From: Lachnospiraceae bacterium
GTDB lineage: Bacteria; Bacillota; Clostridia; Lachnospirales; Lachnospiraceae
NCBI GenBank assembly: GCA_014804425.1
Contig: JAAUZV010000003.1
Span: 1 to 55,177, forward strand
Reading direction: 5' to 3'
Length of the DNA stretch: 55,177 nucleotides
Shown here piece after piece: positions 16,942 to 24,838 of the stretch; position 1 is the stretch's first letter; each line of letters begins with the position of its first letter. The position numbers and the translations under genes were made by a program. The notes under the pieces were generated by a model. That model was given only the letters and a program-made list of their open reading frames with translations. It was not told the origin of the DNA and did not search any database.

Positions 16942-16954
16942 AGCTGTTCATCCT

Positions 16955-17788
16955 CTAATATTCTTCGATATGCACGGTCTTTGCCGTCAAAATCCCGTAT
17001 TTAATAATGGAATTGGCAAAGGTCTTAAATTTCTCCGCCGCATCCGACACAAAAAACTGATACCTGTTTGCGCCAAGCTCCGGCGCCCGGTCGTTGAGCA
17101 GATTGTTTCTGTTCAGAAGCTCCCGCAGCTCCAGTGCCGTTTCATATGCGGGATTCACGAGCGTGACGCCCTCACCGACAATTCTTCCGATCGCCTTGCG
17201 GATCAGCGGATAATGGGTGCAGCCCAAAATGAGCGTATCTATACCAACATCGATCAGCTCTGAAAGATAGCGCGACGCGATCTCGTCCGTAACGGGGTCT
17301 TCCCACAGTCCCTCCTCGACAAGCGGGCAAAAGAGCGGACATGCCTTTCCCATGATCTGCATGGACGGATCTAATTGCTGTATGTAATCGCTGTAGATAT
17401 GGCTGTCGATCGTTGCCGCCGTTCCGATCACGCCGATCTTCCCGTTTTGTGTCACCGAAACCGCCACCTTCGCTCCCGGCTTCACCACGCCGATGATCGG
17501 AATGTCAATATCCTTTTCGATCGTATCCAGCGCACAGGCGCTCGCCGTATTACAGGCGACCACAATTGCCTTGACATGCTGCGTCTGCAAAAAACGAACG
17601 ATCTGCTCCGAATATTTTGTAACAGTTTCCTTCGATTTGCTTCCGTAAGGAACGCGCGCGGTATCCCCGAAATACACGATATGCTCGTTCGGTATCTGCC
17701 TCATGATCTCGCGTGCCACAGTCAGCCCGCCGACTCCGGAGTCAAATACCCCGATCGGCGCATACCTGTCTTGTTCCGTATGTTCCAT
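16955..17788 (-). CDS. murI: Glutamate racemase
   Basis: Makes D-glutamate for peptidoglycan in the cytoplasm. The 277-residue sequence shows the family opening PIGVFDSGVGGLTVAREI, YFGDTARVPYGSKS, the first catalytic cysteine in VACNTAS and the second in LGCTHYP. Length is normal. ATG 17788 lies 18 bases after the small upstream gene, so it is internal to an operon that continues into DUF1934. It complements murE, dapF, ddl and murF elsewhere in this window. Confidence 0.95.
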   Translation of the reverse strand: MEHTEQDRYAPIGVFDSGVGGLTVAREIMRQIPNEHIVYFGDTARVPYGSKSKETVTKYSEQIVRFLQTQHVKAIVVACNTASACALDTIEKDIDIPIIGVVKPGAKVAVSVTQNGKIGVIGTAATIDSHIYSDYIQQLDPSMQIMGKACPLFCPLVEEGLWEDPVTDEIASRYLSELIDVGIDTLILGCTHYPLIRKAIGRIVGEGVTLVNPAYETALELRELLNRNNLLNDRAPELGANRYQFFVSDAAEKFKTFANSIIKYGILTAKTVHIEEY

Positions 17789-17806
17789 AGATAAACGATG
17801 CCCCCT

Positions 17807-18139
17807 TCAAATTCCGGCGTCCCCCCGCATCATGCAAAGCCCGCGCCGCAGAAATGCGTCTCCCTCCGATCCGCCTTCCGTCATGCTGAAAAGATGATTT
17901 TTCAGATACTCGTAAAACCGGAAGCGGTAACGGACTTTTCCATTCTGGATCGCCCGGTACAGCTCCTGCGCACTTCCCGCTTCTTCCGTTCCTTCTGTTT
18001 CCTCCGATTCCTCTGCTTCCTCCGCCTCCTGCACAAACACGGTGTAGCTGTCCGGCGTAAACGTATATTCGGGAAACATGATTCCCCAGCATAACGCTGC
18101 AGCGCCCAATAGTATGGTTCTTTTTATAAGCTGTTTCAT
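17807..18139 (-). CDS. Small exported Glu-rich protein, unknown function
   Basis: A 110-residue protein with an N-terminal signal or anchor sequence (RTILLGAAALCWGIMF), an acidic low-complexity stretch of about 18 residues dominated by Glu, Ser and Thr (about 38-55), and a short charged domain (AQELYRAIQNGKVRYRFRFY onward). I recognise no family. The gene is supported by the ribosome site CGGAGGATATT before ATG 18139 and by its tight spacing, 18 bases, to murI. An alternative reading frame over the same region lacks these signals. Export and a role near the wall are inferred. Confidence 0.6.
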   Translation of the reverse strand: MKQLIKRTILLGAAALCWGIMFPEYTFTPDSYTVFVQEAEEAEESEETEGTEEAGSAQELYRAIQNGKVRYRFRFYEYLKNHLFSMTEGGSEGDAFLRRGLCMMRGDAGI

Positions 18140-18213
18140 AATATCCTCCGATCTGTTTCACCTACTCGGAGTCTTTCCCGCTCATCGGAAAATATACAGC
18201 CCTCTACCCTATC

Positions 18214-18903
18214 CTATTCGCTGCGCAGCAAATTCAGAATCGAACGTTCCTGATTATCAATGTGTACCCTCGCCGTCTGCGCCGCTGTCTGCTTGTCCTT
18301 ATTCAGGATACTCTCGTAAATGATCCGATGCTCCTCCACCAGCTTTTCATAATTGTTCGTATCTTTGATATATTCAAACCGGTAACGGTACATCTGCTCG
18401 GAAAGATTATTTAAGATTTCGGTCAGGCGCTCATTTCCCGCCGCATGCACGATAATGTCATGAAGCTTCACATCCGCTTCCGCGATCACCGTCGCATCCC
18501 GCGTTGCGGTCGCCGCCGCAAATTCTTCGCATGCCCGATGCAGCTCCTCACCTTCCTGCTTTGTGATCCTGTCACACGCCAGCTCGCAGGAAAATGCATC
18601 AAGCTCACGCCGCACTTCCAGCACATCCCGCAGATTTTTTTCGGTAATGCGCGCCACCTCCGCGCCCCTCCTCGGGATCATTGTGACAAGCCCCTCAAGC
18701 TCCAGCTTGCGGATCGCCTCCCTGATCGGCGTCCTGCTGACGCCCAGCTTCTCCGCGAGGTGGATTTCCATCAGCCGCTCTCCCGGCTTGAGCTCCCCCC
18801 TGAGGATCGCCTGGCGCAGTGTATTAAAAACCACATCGCGCAGTGGGAGATATTCGTCCATACCGAGCTGAAGCTGTGTGTTTGCAAATGGATCATAGCC
18901 CAT
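18214..18903 (-). CDS. GntR-family (FCD-type) transcriptional regulator
   Basis: A 229-residue regulator with an N-terminal winged helix (about 18-85; LAEKLGVSRTPIREAIRKLE is the GntR recognition core) and a helical FCD effector domain (about 95-225). The FCD class senses small carboxylates or uses a metal ion, with conserved Asp/His positions such as HDIIVHAAGN. It begins 21 bases after ispE and probably shares its promoter, which carries TGTATACA-type sites that fit an FCD operator. Autoregulation is therefore likely; the wider regulon is unknown. Confidence 0.88.
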   Translation of the reverse strand: MGYDPFANTQLQLGMDEYLPLRDVVFNTLRQAILRGELKPGERLMEIHLAEKLGVSRTPIREAIRKLELEGLVTMIPRRGAEVARITEKNLRDVLEVRRELDAFSCELACDRITKQEGEELHRACEEFAAATATRDATVIAEADVKLHDIIVHAAGNERLTEILNNLSEQMYRYRFEYIKDTNNYEKLVEEHRIIYESILNKDKQTAAQTARVHIDNQERSILNLLRSE

Positions 18904-18924
18904 AGATTTATCCTCCCTTTTCGG

Positions 18925-19806
18925 TCAGCCGCAAATATCCGCGACGGGCTCCGCCATAAAAACCTGCCCGATCCCGTCCGTCTGCCGCAGAAGCTCATAT
19001 GCCTTTTTTTGCTGCTCATTGTCAAAAAAGATGCCGAACACGGTCGGTCCGCTCCCGCTCATTAAAACGCCCTGCGCGCCGCAGTCGGACAGCAGTTGTT
19101 TTCTCTCCTCAATGACCGGATGCTGCGGGATCGTCACGCTCTCCAAGACATTGCCAAGACAATCCGTGATCAAAGCAGCGTCCTGTTTTTTGATCGCGCG
19201 TATCATCCCGTCCACATCAGGATGCCACGTATTGGGGGCGCTGTCCAAAGCACTGTAAACCGCTGCCGTGGATACGCTCACGTCCGGTTTTATAATGACA
19301 AAATATAACTTTAAAAGCTCCGGAAGCGGCGTCATGATCTCGCCGATGCCCTCGCACAGTACGGTTCCTCCGGTCAGGCAATACGGAACGTCCGCGCCGA
19401 TTTTCACCGCGATCTCGCACATTGTCTGCCTGTCCATTTGCAGATCGTACAGCTCATCGCATGCCATGATCGCTGCTGCCGCATCCGAACTGCCGCCCGC
19501 CATACCCGCCGCAGCCGGAATCTGCTTTTTTAGCACAATATCCATGCCGCCGCATGCCTCATACCGCTCCATGACGGCGCTGACCGCACGGTGAACCAGA
19601 TTATTCTGATCGCACGGCACATCCGCTCCCGCCGCGTGCACCGCAAGCCGGATCTCCCGATCGTCTCTCTTATGAAATGTCAGCTCATCGAACAGGCTGA
19701 CGGTCTGCATCACGGTGCGCAGCTCATGATAGCCGTCCGCCCGCTTATGGCACACATCCAGTACAAGATTCAGCTTCGCATATGCTTTTTTTGTCAATTG
19801 CTCCAT
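18925..19806 (-). CDS. ispE: 4-diphosphocytidyl-2-C-methyl-D-erythritol kinase
   Basis: The fourth MEP-pathway enzyme, phosphorylating CDP-methylerythritol for isoprenoid synthesis. The 293-residue GHMP kinase shows KAYAKLNLVLDV at the N-terminus, the ATP-binding loop IPAAAGMAGGSSDAAA and the late MSGSGPTVFG motif. Length is typical. It is the first gene after the promoter at 19907-19935 and is followed by the gntR-type gene. The remaining MEP genes are not in this window. Confidence 0.95.
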   Translation of the reverse strand: MEQLTKKAYAKLNLVLDVCHKRADGYHELRTVMQTVSLFDELTFHKRDDREIRLAVHAAGADVPCDQNNLVHRAVSAVMERYEACGGMDIVLKKQIPAAAGMAGGSSDAAAAIMACDELYDLQMDRQTMCEIAVKIGADVPYCLTGGTVLCEGIGEIMTPLPELLKLYFVIIKPDVSVSTAAVYSALDSAPNTWHPDVDGMIRAIKKQDAALITDCLGNVLESVTIPQHPVIEERKQLLSDCGAQGVLMSGSGPTVFGIFFDNEQQKKAYELLRQTDGIGQVFMAEPVADICG

Positions 19807-19886
19807 TTGCCACCTCAGTATTTTGATGCGTTACGGTTCCGCCAACGAATGCACCGGAAGAGGGACGCGCATCATTGATTGCATTT

Positions 19887-19935
19887 TGTATACATGATTG
19901 TACTTAATTATATACAATCTTGGGACATTCGTCAA
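19887..19935 (-). promoter_or_regulatory. ispE-gntR promoter with candidate GntR operator
   Basis: On the minus strand, TTGACG (19930-19935), a 17-base spacer and TATAAT (19907-19912). Immediately downstream is the palindrome TGTATACA (19887-19894), and a half-site TATACAA lies at 19911-19917 over the -10 box. FCD-type GntR proteins commonly bind TTGTATACAA-like sites, so the gntR product of this operon is the probable ligand. Confidence 0.7.
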
Positions 19936-20024
19936 CCGTCACCCGCCGCAAGTCGAACAAACAGACAGCGCCGCCGAAGCCTGCACGACAAAACGGCAGC
20001 CAAAACCACGCGCCAAGTGAGCAT

Positions 20025-20071
20025 AAAAAAAGCAGCAGCCGAAACCGACTTACGCGGCTTACGTCTGCTGC
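20025..20071 (-). terminator. Terminator of sipL
   Basis: On the minus strand, GCAGCAG pairs with CTGCTGC (20065-20071 with 20032-20038) around an inner GC-rich stem, followed by a T-run (A-run at 20025-20031 on the plus strand). Confidence 0.75.
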
Positions 20072-20077
20072 CCCTTT

Positions 20078-21631
20078 CTATTTCACGATCAAAATCCTGC
20101 TGCCCGGCGCAGGTTCTTTTTTATCCGCAATCCCGTTTAACTCGCGCAGCCGCTGTACCGGCAGACAATATTGCTTGCCGACATTCCAAAGTGTATCCCC
20201 CTGCTCAAACAGCAGGATCGCCATTCCGGGCAGACTGCCGAGCTTCTCATAATCGGGGGACGAAAGAGACGCATCCTCGATCAAGTTCATCTCCCTTGTA
20301 TCATAGACAACGGCACGAATCCGTACCGACGCCTTCACGTCAATCTCCTCGCTGTCCACCATGCTGACATTCGCGTCGTCGCACTGACAGGTGAGCTGAT
20401 AACTGCAGTCTCCGGTAAGTCCCTCTGCATCAATCGTCTCGCGGAACGGCAGATTTCCGTGTATCACGCCGTATGGCATCTCATCATCACCCGTGATAAA
20501 GACTCCCTTTACCTCCAGAACGCCGTCCGCCTCAACGCCCTCAGGAGTAATACGGCTGCCCGTCACGCGCGCTGTTGCCTCCGTATACAAGAGCTGCAAA
20601 ATATGGGAGGATGGACTTCCTGCATGAATCCTTCCGGCCAGCTTATAGCTCCCCTCGTTCTGCATACGTAGGGTCTGCAGCTTCGCGGGACGCACCTTCA
20701 ACTGAAGCTCGTGATCGACTGCATACATATCGGTGATGACCGATACGGTATCCTCATGATACATACAGATTTTCAGGTTCATTGCCAGATCCATTCCGAA
20801 AATTCTTTTTTCTCCGTCGTAATCGGGGCGCACCTCGGTTTCCTGTCCCTCCAGCTCATAGGTAATGACCGGAATCATGGAGCTGTTCGCCCCGTGACAT
20901 TCAATCTCACCGTGAAACGGAATGGCCGCTCCGTAATATCTGACAGGCATGTCATCATTTTCTCCAATATACATGAAGAACACGCGCAGTTCTCCCGAAA
21001 TGCCGATCTTCTCCTCCATCGGCTTGAACGTAACGTTCTCGGGACGAATACTCTCCCAGATCAGCTCCTCAACATTCGGCATATCGGAGGGAAGCTCCAG
21101 TTCTTCTTTGATACGGAAAATATCATTTTTGCAGATGCCGATTCCCGTCACCCGCATTTCTTCCTTACATACCTCGATCGGACTTTGCGAGGACACATCA
21201 ACAGGCGTCTCTAAATCCGTCAATTCGTTGACGCACACGTTCCATGTGATGACAGTCTGCACGTTGATCTTGCGGCTGTTGATCATGCCGACCGTTAAGT
21301 CCTCAATGACCGACGACGCGCTGACATTATCTTCTCTGGAAACACCCTCCAGATAGACCTGCTCCTCGAACGGAATGCTGCCGTACACCTTGCTCAAACG
21401 GTTATTCCATTCATCCGAGCAATAGAGCACCTGAAACAAAAATTTTCCTCTCAGCGTCACATGATCCTGCGTCGCCTTGATCTCATCCAGCTTTACATTT
21501 CCCTTATTCATCAGGATTTTTGACACATCCGGGCATTTATCCGGTATATTCATATCATCCTCGAGCGTCATCTGCGTCAGAGTACCGCATTTACGGTAAT
21601 CCATATGTATATTCTTTTTTAACAGCTCCAT
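20078..21631 (-). CDS. sipL: SipL-like spore coat morphogenetic protein (SPOCS/DUF3794 + LysM)
   Basis: A 517-residue protein with repeated DUF3794/SPOCS-type domains (from about residue 25 to 440) and one C-terminal LysM domain (about 470-517; FEQGDTLWNVGKQYCLPVQR). This is the architecture and length of clostridial SipL, which binds SpoIVA and attaches the coat to the forespore. No signal peptide is present, as expected for a mother-cell cytoplasmic protein. ATG 21631 follows CGAGGAGG at 12-13 bases. A promoter resembling a sigma-E site lies at 21686-21714, and the gene ends at its own terminator. It is strong evidence that the organism forms endospores. Confidence 0.88.
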   Translation of the reverse strand: MELLKKNIHMDYRKCGTLTQMTLEDDMNIPDKCPDVSKILMNKGNVKLDEIKATQDHVTLRGKFLFQVLYCSDEWNNRLSKVYGSIPFEEQVYLEGVSREDNVSASSVIEDLTVGMINSRKINVQTVITWNVCVNELTDLETPVDVSSQSPIEVCKEEMRVTGIGICKNDIFRIKEELELPSDMPNVEELIWESIRPENVTFKPMEEKIGISGELRVFFMYIGENDDMPVRYYGAAIPFHGEIECHGANSSMIPVITYELEGQETEVRPDYDGEKRIFGMDLAMNLKICMYHEDTVSVITDMYAVDHELQLKVRPAKLQTLRMQNEGSYKLAGRIHAGSPSSHILQLLYTEATARVTGSRITPEGVEADGVLEVKGVFITGDDEMPYGVIHGNLPFRETIDAEGLTGDCSYQLTCQCDDANVSMVDSEEIDVKASVRIRAVVYDTREMNLIEDASLSSPDYEKLGSLPGMAILLFEQGDTLWNVGKQYCLPVQRLRELNGIADKKEPAPGSRILIVK

Positions 21632-21685
21632 TGCAATAAAAAACCTCCTCGGGAATACTCTATACAAGATATTCTCCAAGCAGGT

Positions 21686-21714
21686 TTTGTATGACTTTCT
21701 TTCATATAATATTT
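21686..21714 (-). promoter_or_regulatory. Probable sigma-E (mother-cell) promoter of sipL
   Basis: On the minus strand, AAATATT (21708-21714), a 14-base spacer and CATACAAA (21686-21693) match the sigma-E pattern of an ATATT-type -35 and a CATACAnT -10 except for the last base. No good sigma-A promoter is present. The predicted leader is about 50 bases and reaches the AGGAGG before sipL. Confidence 0.65.
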
Positions 21715-21717
21715 GTT

Positions 21718-22764
21718 TTATATACGAACATATCCTGTAGATGGTCCCGCCCCGACTTTAGCAATATATTCACTTTTTACCAGCTCTGTCAAAGTTCTTT
21801 CCACCGTAACTTTGCTTATATCAGGGCAAAGCTCCATTATTTCTTTCTTCGTAATCTTCCCCACCTTTTGATCAATTACATTTTTTATTCGATCCGGTTT
21901 TGAAAGATTGCGGTGCTTCAGATGTTCCACCCTGCTTTCGAACTCATTATATGCTTTTTGCATGATACCAAGATAATATTTTACAAAAGGCTCATAATCA
22001 TTTTCATTCTCGTGCCATCCAAATGAACTTGACTGCAACGCCTCATAATATGTTTCCTTTGTCTTTTCTATCAACATCTCCATACTGACATATTTTCCAA
22101 CAATATAACCTGCTTTATAAAATAACAAAAGCGTTAACAATCGGCTCATTCTGCCATTCCCGTCATTAAACGGATGGATGCAGAGAAAATCAAGGATAAA
22201 CATGGGTATCAAAATCAATTTATCTATTCGGTCGGCTTCCCATTCTTCTATAAATCGGGTGCATAATTCATCCATTGCTTCCGCGGTCTGAAATGCCGGA
22301 ACTGGTACAAAACGAACTTTTTGATTTCCCCGTGTATCTCTTTCTGCAATTACATTATCTGAATTCTTATAAGTACCTCCGACCGTTCCCTGCGAATAGG
22401 AATATAAATCCCTATGCAATTGCAATATCACATTCGGTCTCGGCACAATATATTCATAGCTATCATGAATTGTCGCAAGCACTTCTCGATAGCCGGCAAT
22501 TTCTTGTTCAGAACGATTACGTGGTTCCGCCTTTCGTCTTACCAGTTCTTCCAGACGCTTATCGCTCGTGAAAATTCCTTCGATCCTATTAGAGGCACCT
22601 GTACTTTGAATAAAGGCCACTTCTAACAATGTTTTTAATTCATCAATATTTGCCTCCAAAAACAATTCCTGCTTACCCTTATGCTCATGAATACTTCCAA
22701 TCATCTGAACGATTTCCGGTTTTAACAACTTTAGTGGGTTATTTATAAAATCAAATTCTCTCAT
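21718..22764 (-). CDS. Fic-domain protein with C-terminal winged helix
   Basis: A 348-residue Fic protein, a family that usually transfers AMP from ATP to hydroxyl groups of target proteins. The full active motif HPFNDGNGRMSR is present (H197-R208), and the inhibitory helix motif (S/T)xxxE(G/N) appears upstream as SNRIEG (58-63), placing it in the N-terminally inhibited class. The last ~55 residues (TKKEIMELCPDISKVTVERT region) form a winged helix. ATG 22764 follows GAAGGAGATTTTC. Its promoter contains three ATCTCCATCAT copies, suggesting that the winged helix represses its own gene. No antitoxin gene is adjacent; targets are unknown. Confidence 0.88.
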   Translation of the reverse strand: MREFDFINNPLKLLKPEIVQMIGSIHEHKGKQELFLEANIDELKTLLEVAFIQSTGASNRIEGIFTSDKRLEELVRRKAEPRNRSEQEIAGYREVLATIHDSYEYIVPRPNVILQLHRDLYSYSQGTVGGTYKNSDNVIAERDTRGNQKVRFVPVPAFQTAEAMDELCTRFIEEWEADRIDKLILIPMFILDFLCIHPFNDGNGRMSRLLTLLLFYKAGYIVGKYVSMEMLIEKTKETYYEALQSSSFGWHENENDYEPFVKYYLGIMQKAYNEFESRVEHLKHRNLSKPDRIKNVIDQKVGKITKKEIMELCPDISKVTVERTLTELVKSEYIAKVGAGPSTGYVRI

Positions 22765-22786
22765 GAAAATCTCCTTCATTTCAAAA

Positions 22787-22841
22787 ATATCTCCATCATT
22801 ATACCACAAATGATGGAGATATCAATAGATATGATGGAGAT
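22787..22841 (-). promoter_or_regulatory. fic promoter with three operator repeats
   Basis: On the minus strand, TTGATA (22820-22825), a 16-base spacer and TATAAT (22798-22803). ATCTCCATCAT-type sequence occurs three times: upstream of the -35 (22831-22841), overlapping the spacer and -35 (22810-22822), and in the opposite orientation over the start point (22787-22800). The last two form a perfect inverted repeat of 13 bases each. Confidence 0.75.
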
Positions 22842-22877
22842 GCAGCCACAGATTTGCGCGCAGGCACAAACTCTTGC

Positions 22878-22918
22878 AAAGCGAACTTGTTCGCTTTTGA
22901 AAAATCTTTGATTTTTCA
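22878..22918 (-). terminator. Two back-to-back stem-loops at the end of pyrD
   Basis: AAAGCGAA (22878-22885) pairs with TTCGCTTT (22890-22897), and TGAAAAATC (22898-22906) pairs with GATTTTTCA (22910-22918). The second stem includes the stop codon of pyrD. Either could end the pyr transcript, though neither has a long T-run. The layout resembles 8976-9021. Confidence 0.5.
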
Positions 22919-23818
22919 TTCTACTGCCCCGATCAGTTCCTTCACATCCGAAACACCCGTGCGTTTCATGTAGTCTTCGATTCCCTCCACGATCTCTACG
23001 GTCGCATAGGGATTCACAAAATTCATGGCGCCGACACTGACCGCGGATGCGCCCGCCAGCAGAAATTCCACCGCGTCCTCTGCCGTAGCGATCCCTCCCA
23101 TGCCGATGACCGGAATGCTCACTGCATGCGCCGCCTGATAAACCATTCGCACCGCGATCGGCTTGATCGCCGGACCCGACATGCCGCCCGTCTTATTCGC
23201 CAGCACAAAACGGCGTTTCTCAATATCAATCTTCATTCCCGTGATCGTATTGATCAGCGAGATTGCGTCCGCGCCCGCCGCTTCCGCGACCTTCGCCATC
23301 TCGGCAATGTCGGTCACGTTGGGGCTTAATTTCATGATCACGGGCTGTTTTGCATGCTTTTTGATCTCCTCCGTAATGCCGTAAAGCGCCTCCGGTTTCT
23401 GCCCGAATGCGATCGCGCCCTCCTTCACATTGGGGCAGGAGACATTGATCTCCAGCATGTCCGCCGATGAATCGGAAAGCTTTTCGACCACTTCTATGTA
23501 ATCCTCCACGGTCTTCCCACAGACATTGACGATCACCTTCGTGTCATATTGATTTAAAAAAGGAAGATCTCTTTCCATGAACACATCGATTCCCGGGTTC
23601 TGCAGTCCGATGGCATTGAGCATCCCGCCGTATACCTCCGCGACCCGCGGCGTGGGATTTCCCTCCCACGGCACATTGGCAACGCCCTTTGTCACCACGG
23701 CGCCCAGCCTGTTTAAGTCCACAAACTCTCCGTATTCCATTCCCGAACCGAACGTTCCCGACGCCGTCATCACGGGATTTTTCAGTTCCACACCTGCAAT
23801 TGTTACGCTTGTATTCAT
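22916..23818 (-). CDS. pyrD: Dihydroorotate dehydrogenase B, catalytic subunit
   Basis: Oxidises dihydroorotate to orotate in pyrimidine synthesis. The 300-residue FMN-binding barrel is of class 1B, with the catalytic cysteine in INVSCPNVKEG and the late GMGGIATAEDAVEFLLAGAS motif. Class 1B enzymes pass electrons to NAD through PyrK, whose gene is immediately upstream, so the partner is present. ATG 23818 follows GAAAGGATGCAGCG. The 123-base gap to pyrK holds no recognised gene. Confidence 0.93.
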   Translation of the reverse strand: MNTSVTIAGVELKNPVMTASGTFGSGMEYGEFVDLNRLGAVVTKGVANVPWEGNPTPRVAEVYGGMLNAIGLQNPGIDVFMERDLPFLNQYDTKVIVNVCGKTVEDYIEVVEKLSDSSADMLEINVSCPNVKEGAIAFGQKPEALYGITEEIKKHAKQPVIMKLSPNVTDIAEMAKVAEAAGADAISLINTITGMKIDIEKRRFVLANKTGGMSGPAIKPIAVRMVYQAAHAVSIPVIGMGGIATAEDAVEFLLAGASAVSVGAMNFVNPYATVEIVEGIEDYMKRTGVSDVKELIGAVE

Positions 23819-23941
23819 CGCTGCATCCTTTCTGATTCTAACCACATTCCGCTGCTGCGTATCGCTGTCTGCTTGCGTTGTCTGTTCGGCTTCTCCTGCC
23901 GTCTTTTGAAGCTTCTCAATATATTCTTCTCACACTGGTAC

Positions 23942-24736
23942 TCAGATTTCCACATCCTCTGCCAAAAATACAGGTCCCTCCGTACAGACTCTTGCATTTT
24001 TTACATGAGAATGCGCATCCACCTGTTTTGTTTTACATACACAGCCAAGGCACGCGCCCACGCCGCACGCCATGCGTTCCTCCAGCGAAATATAGGCGGG
24101 AATGTCTGCTTCGGACGCATATTGCTTGACTGCGCGCAGCATCGGCATCGGTCCGCAGGCATAGATGACATCCGCCGTCAGAGCGTTTTCTCTCACGGCA
24201 TCCATGATATTACCCTTTGTCCCGACCGAACCGTCCTCCGTGGCGACCACAACGTTCGTCCGGCGTTCAAACTCCTCCTTCAAAAACAACACGCTGTCGC
24301 GATAGCCCAACACGGCATGCACGGAGATCGGCGCTGCCTGTCCACTTTCGGCGAGTGCCTGCGCGAGTCCCAGCATGGGCGGAATCCCAATGCCGCCTCC
24401 CATCAGGAAAACGCGTTTCCCCGCCGCCTCCTCAAGCGGAAATCCGTTTCCGAGTGTTCCCATAACAGAAATCGACTCTCCCTCCCGGTAGGAGGCAAAT
24501 TCCGCCGTTCCCTTTCCGGCAACACGGTAGACAATGCGCAGTCTGTTTTCGTCACGCCGCACCTCGCAAATACTGATCGGCCGTGGCAGCAGTGTCGCCG
24601 CGCCGCGCGGGTACACCATAAGGAACTGCCCCGGCTTTGCCGCTGCTGCCAGATCGGTCTTGATCCACATGTCATATATGCCCTCGGCAAGCTGCCTCTG
24701 ACCGGAAACCACCGCCGTCTCTTTCTTTTTATTCAT
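23942..24736 (-). CDS. pyrK: Dihydroorotate dehydrogenase electron-transfer subunit
   Basis: The iron-sulfur flavoprotein partner of PyrD, carrying electrons to NAD+. In the 264-residue sequence the FAD-binding LLPRPISICEV, the NAD-binding GGGIGIPPMLGLAQAL and the [2Fe-2S] cysteines (CGVGACLGCVC, then C in ARVCTEGPVF) are in order. ATG 24736 is preceded by a G-rich but weak ribosome site (GGGGGATTAAG); an open frame runs upstream but without a better start. It lies between pyrC and pyrD in one operon. Confidence 0.93.
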   Translation of the reverse strand: MNKKKETAVVSGQRQLAEGIYDMWIKTDLAAAAKPGQFLMVYPRGAATLLPRPISICEVRRDENRLRIVYRVAGKGTAEFASYREGESISVMGTLGNGFPLEEAAGKRVFLMGGGIGIPPMLGLAQALAESGQAAPISVHAVLGYRDSVLFLKEEFERRTNVVVATEDGSVGTKGNIMDAVRENALTADVIYACGPMPMLRAVKQYASEADIPAYISLEERMACGVGACLGCVCKTKQVDAHSHVKNARVCTEGPVFLAEDVEI

Positions 24737-24838
24737 CTTAATCCCCCATTCTTGCGCTGCCTGCGCGTTTTCTGCAAACAGCGTTCGCTTTTGCAACATT
24801 TATTTTTCAAACCATTCACGTTTTCTGTGCATCGACTT

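Noticed and set aside
19879-20367. Plus-strand frames between ispE and sipL
   Set aside because: They run antisense into sipL, are rich in Arg and Ser, and have no ribosome site; the gap holds promoter and terminator signals only.
21718-22842. Fic-antitoxin (FicT/FicA) toxin-antitoxin pair
   Set aside because: No small antitoxin frame lies next to the gene, and the inhibitory motif is within the same polypeptide.
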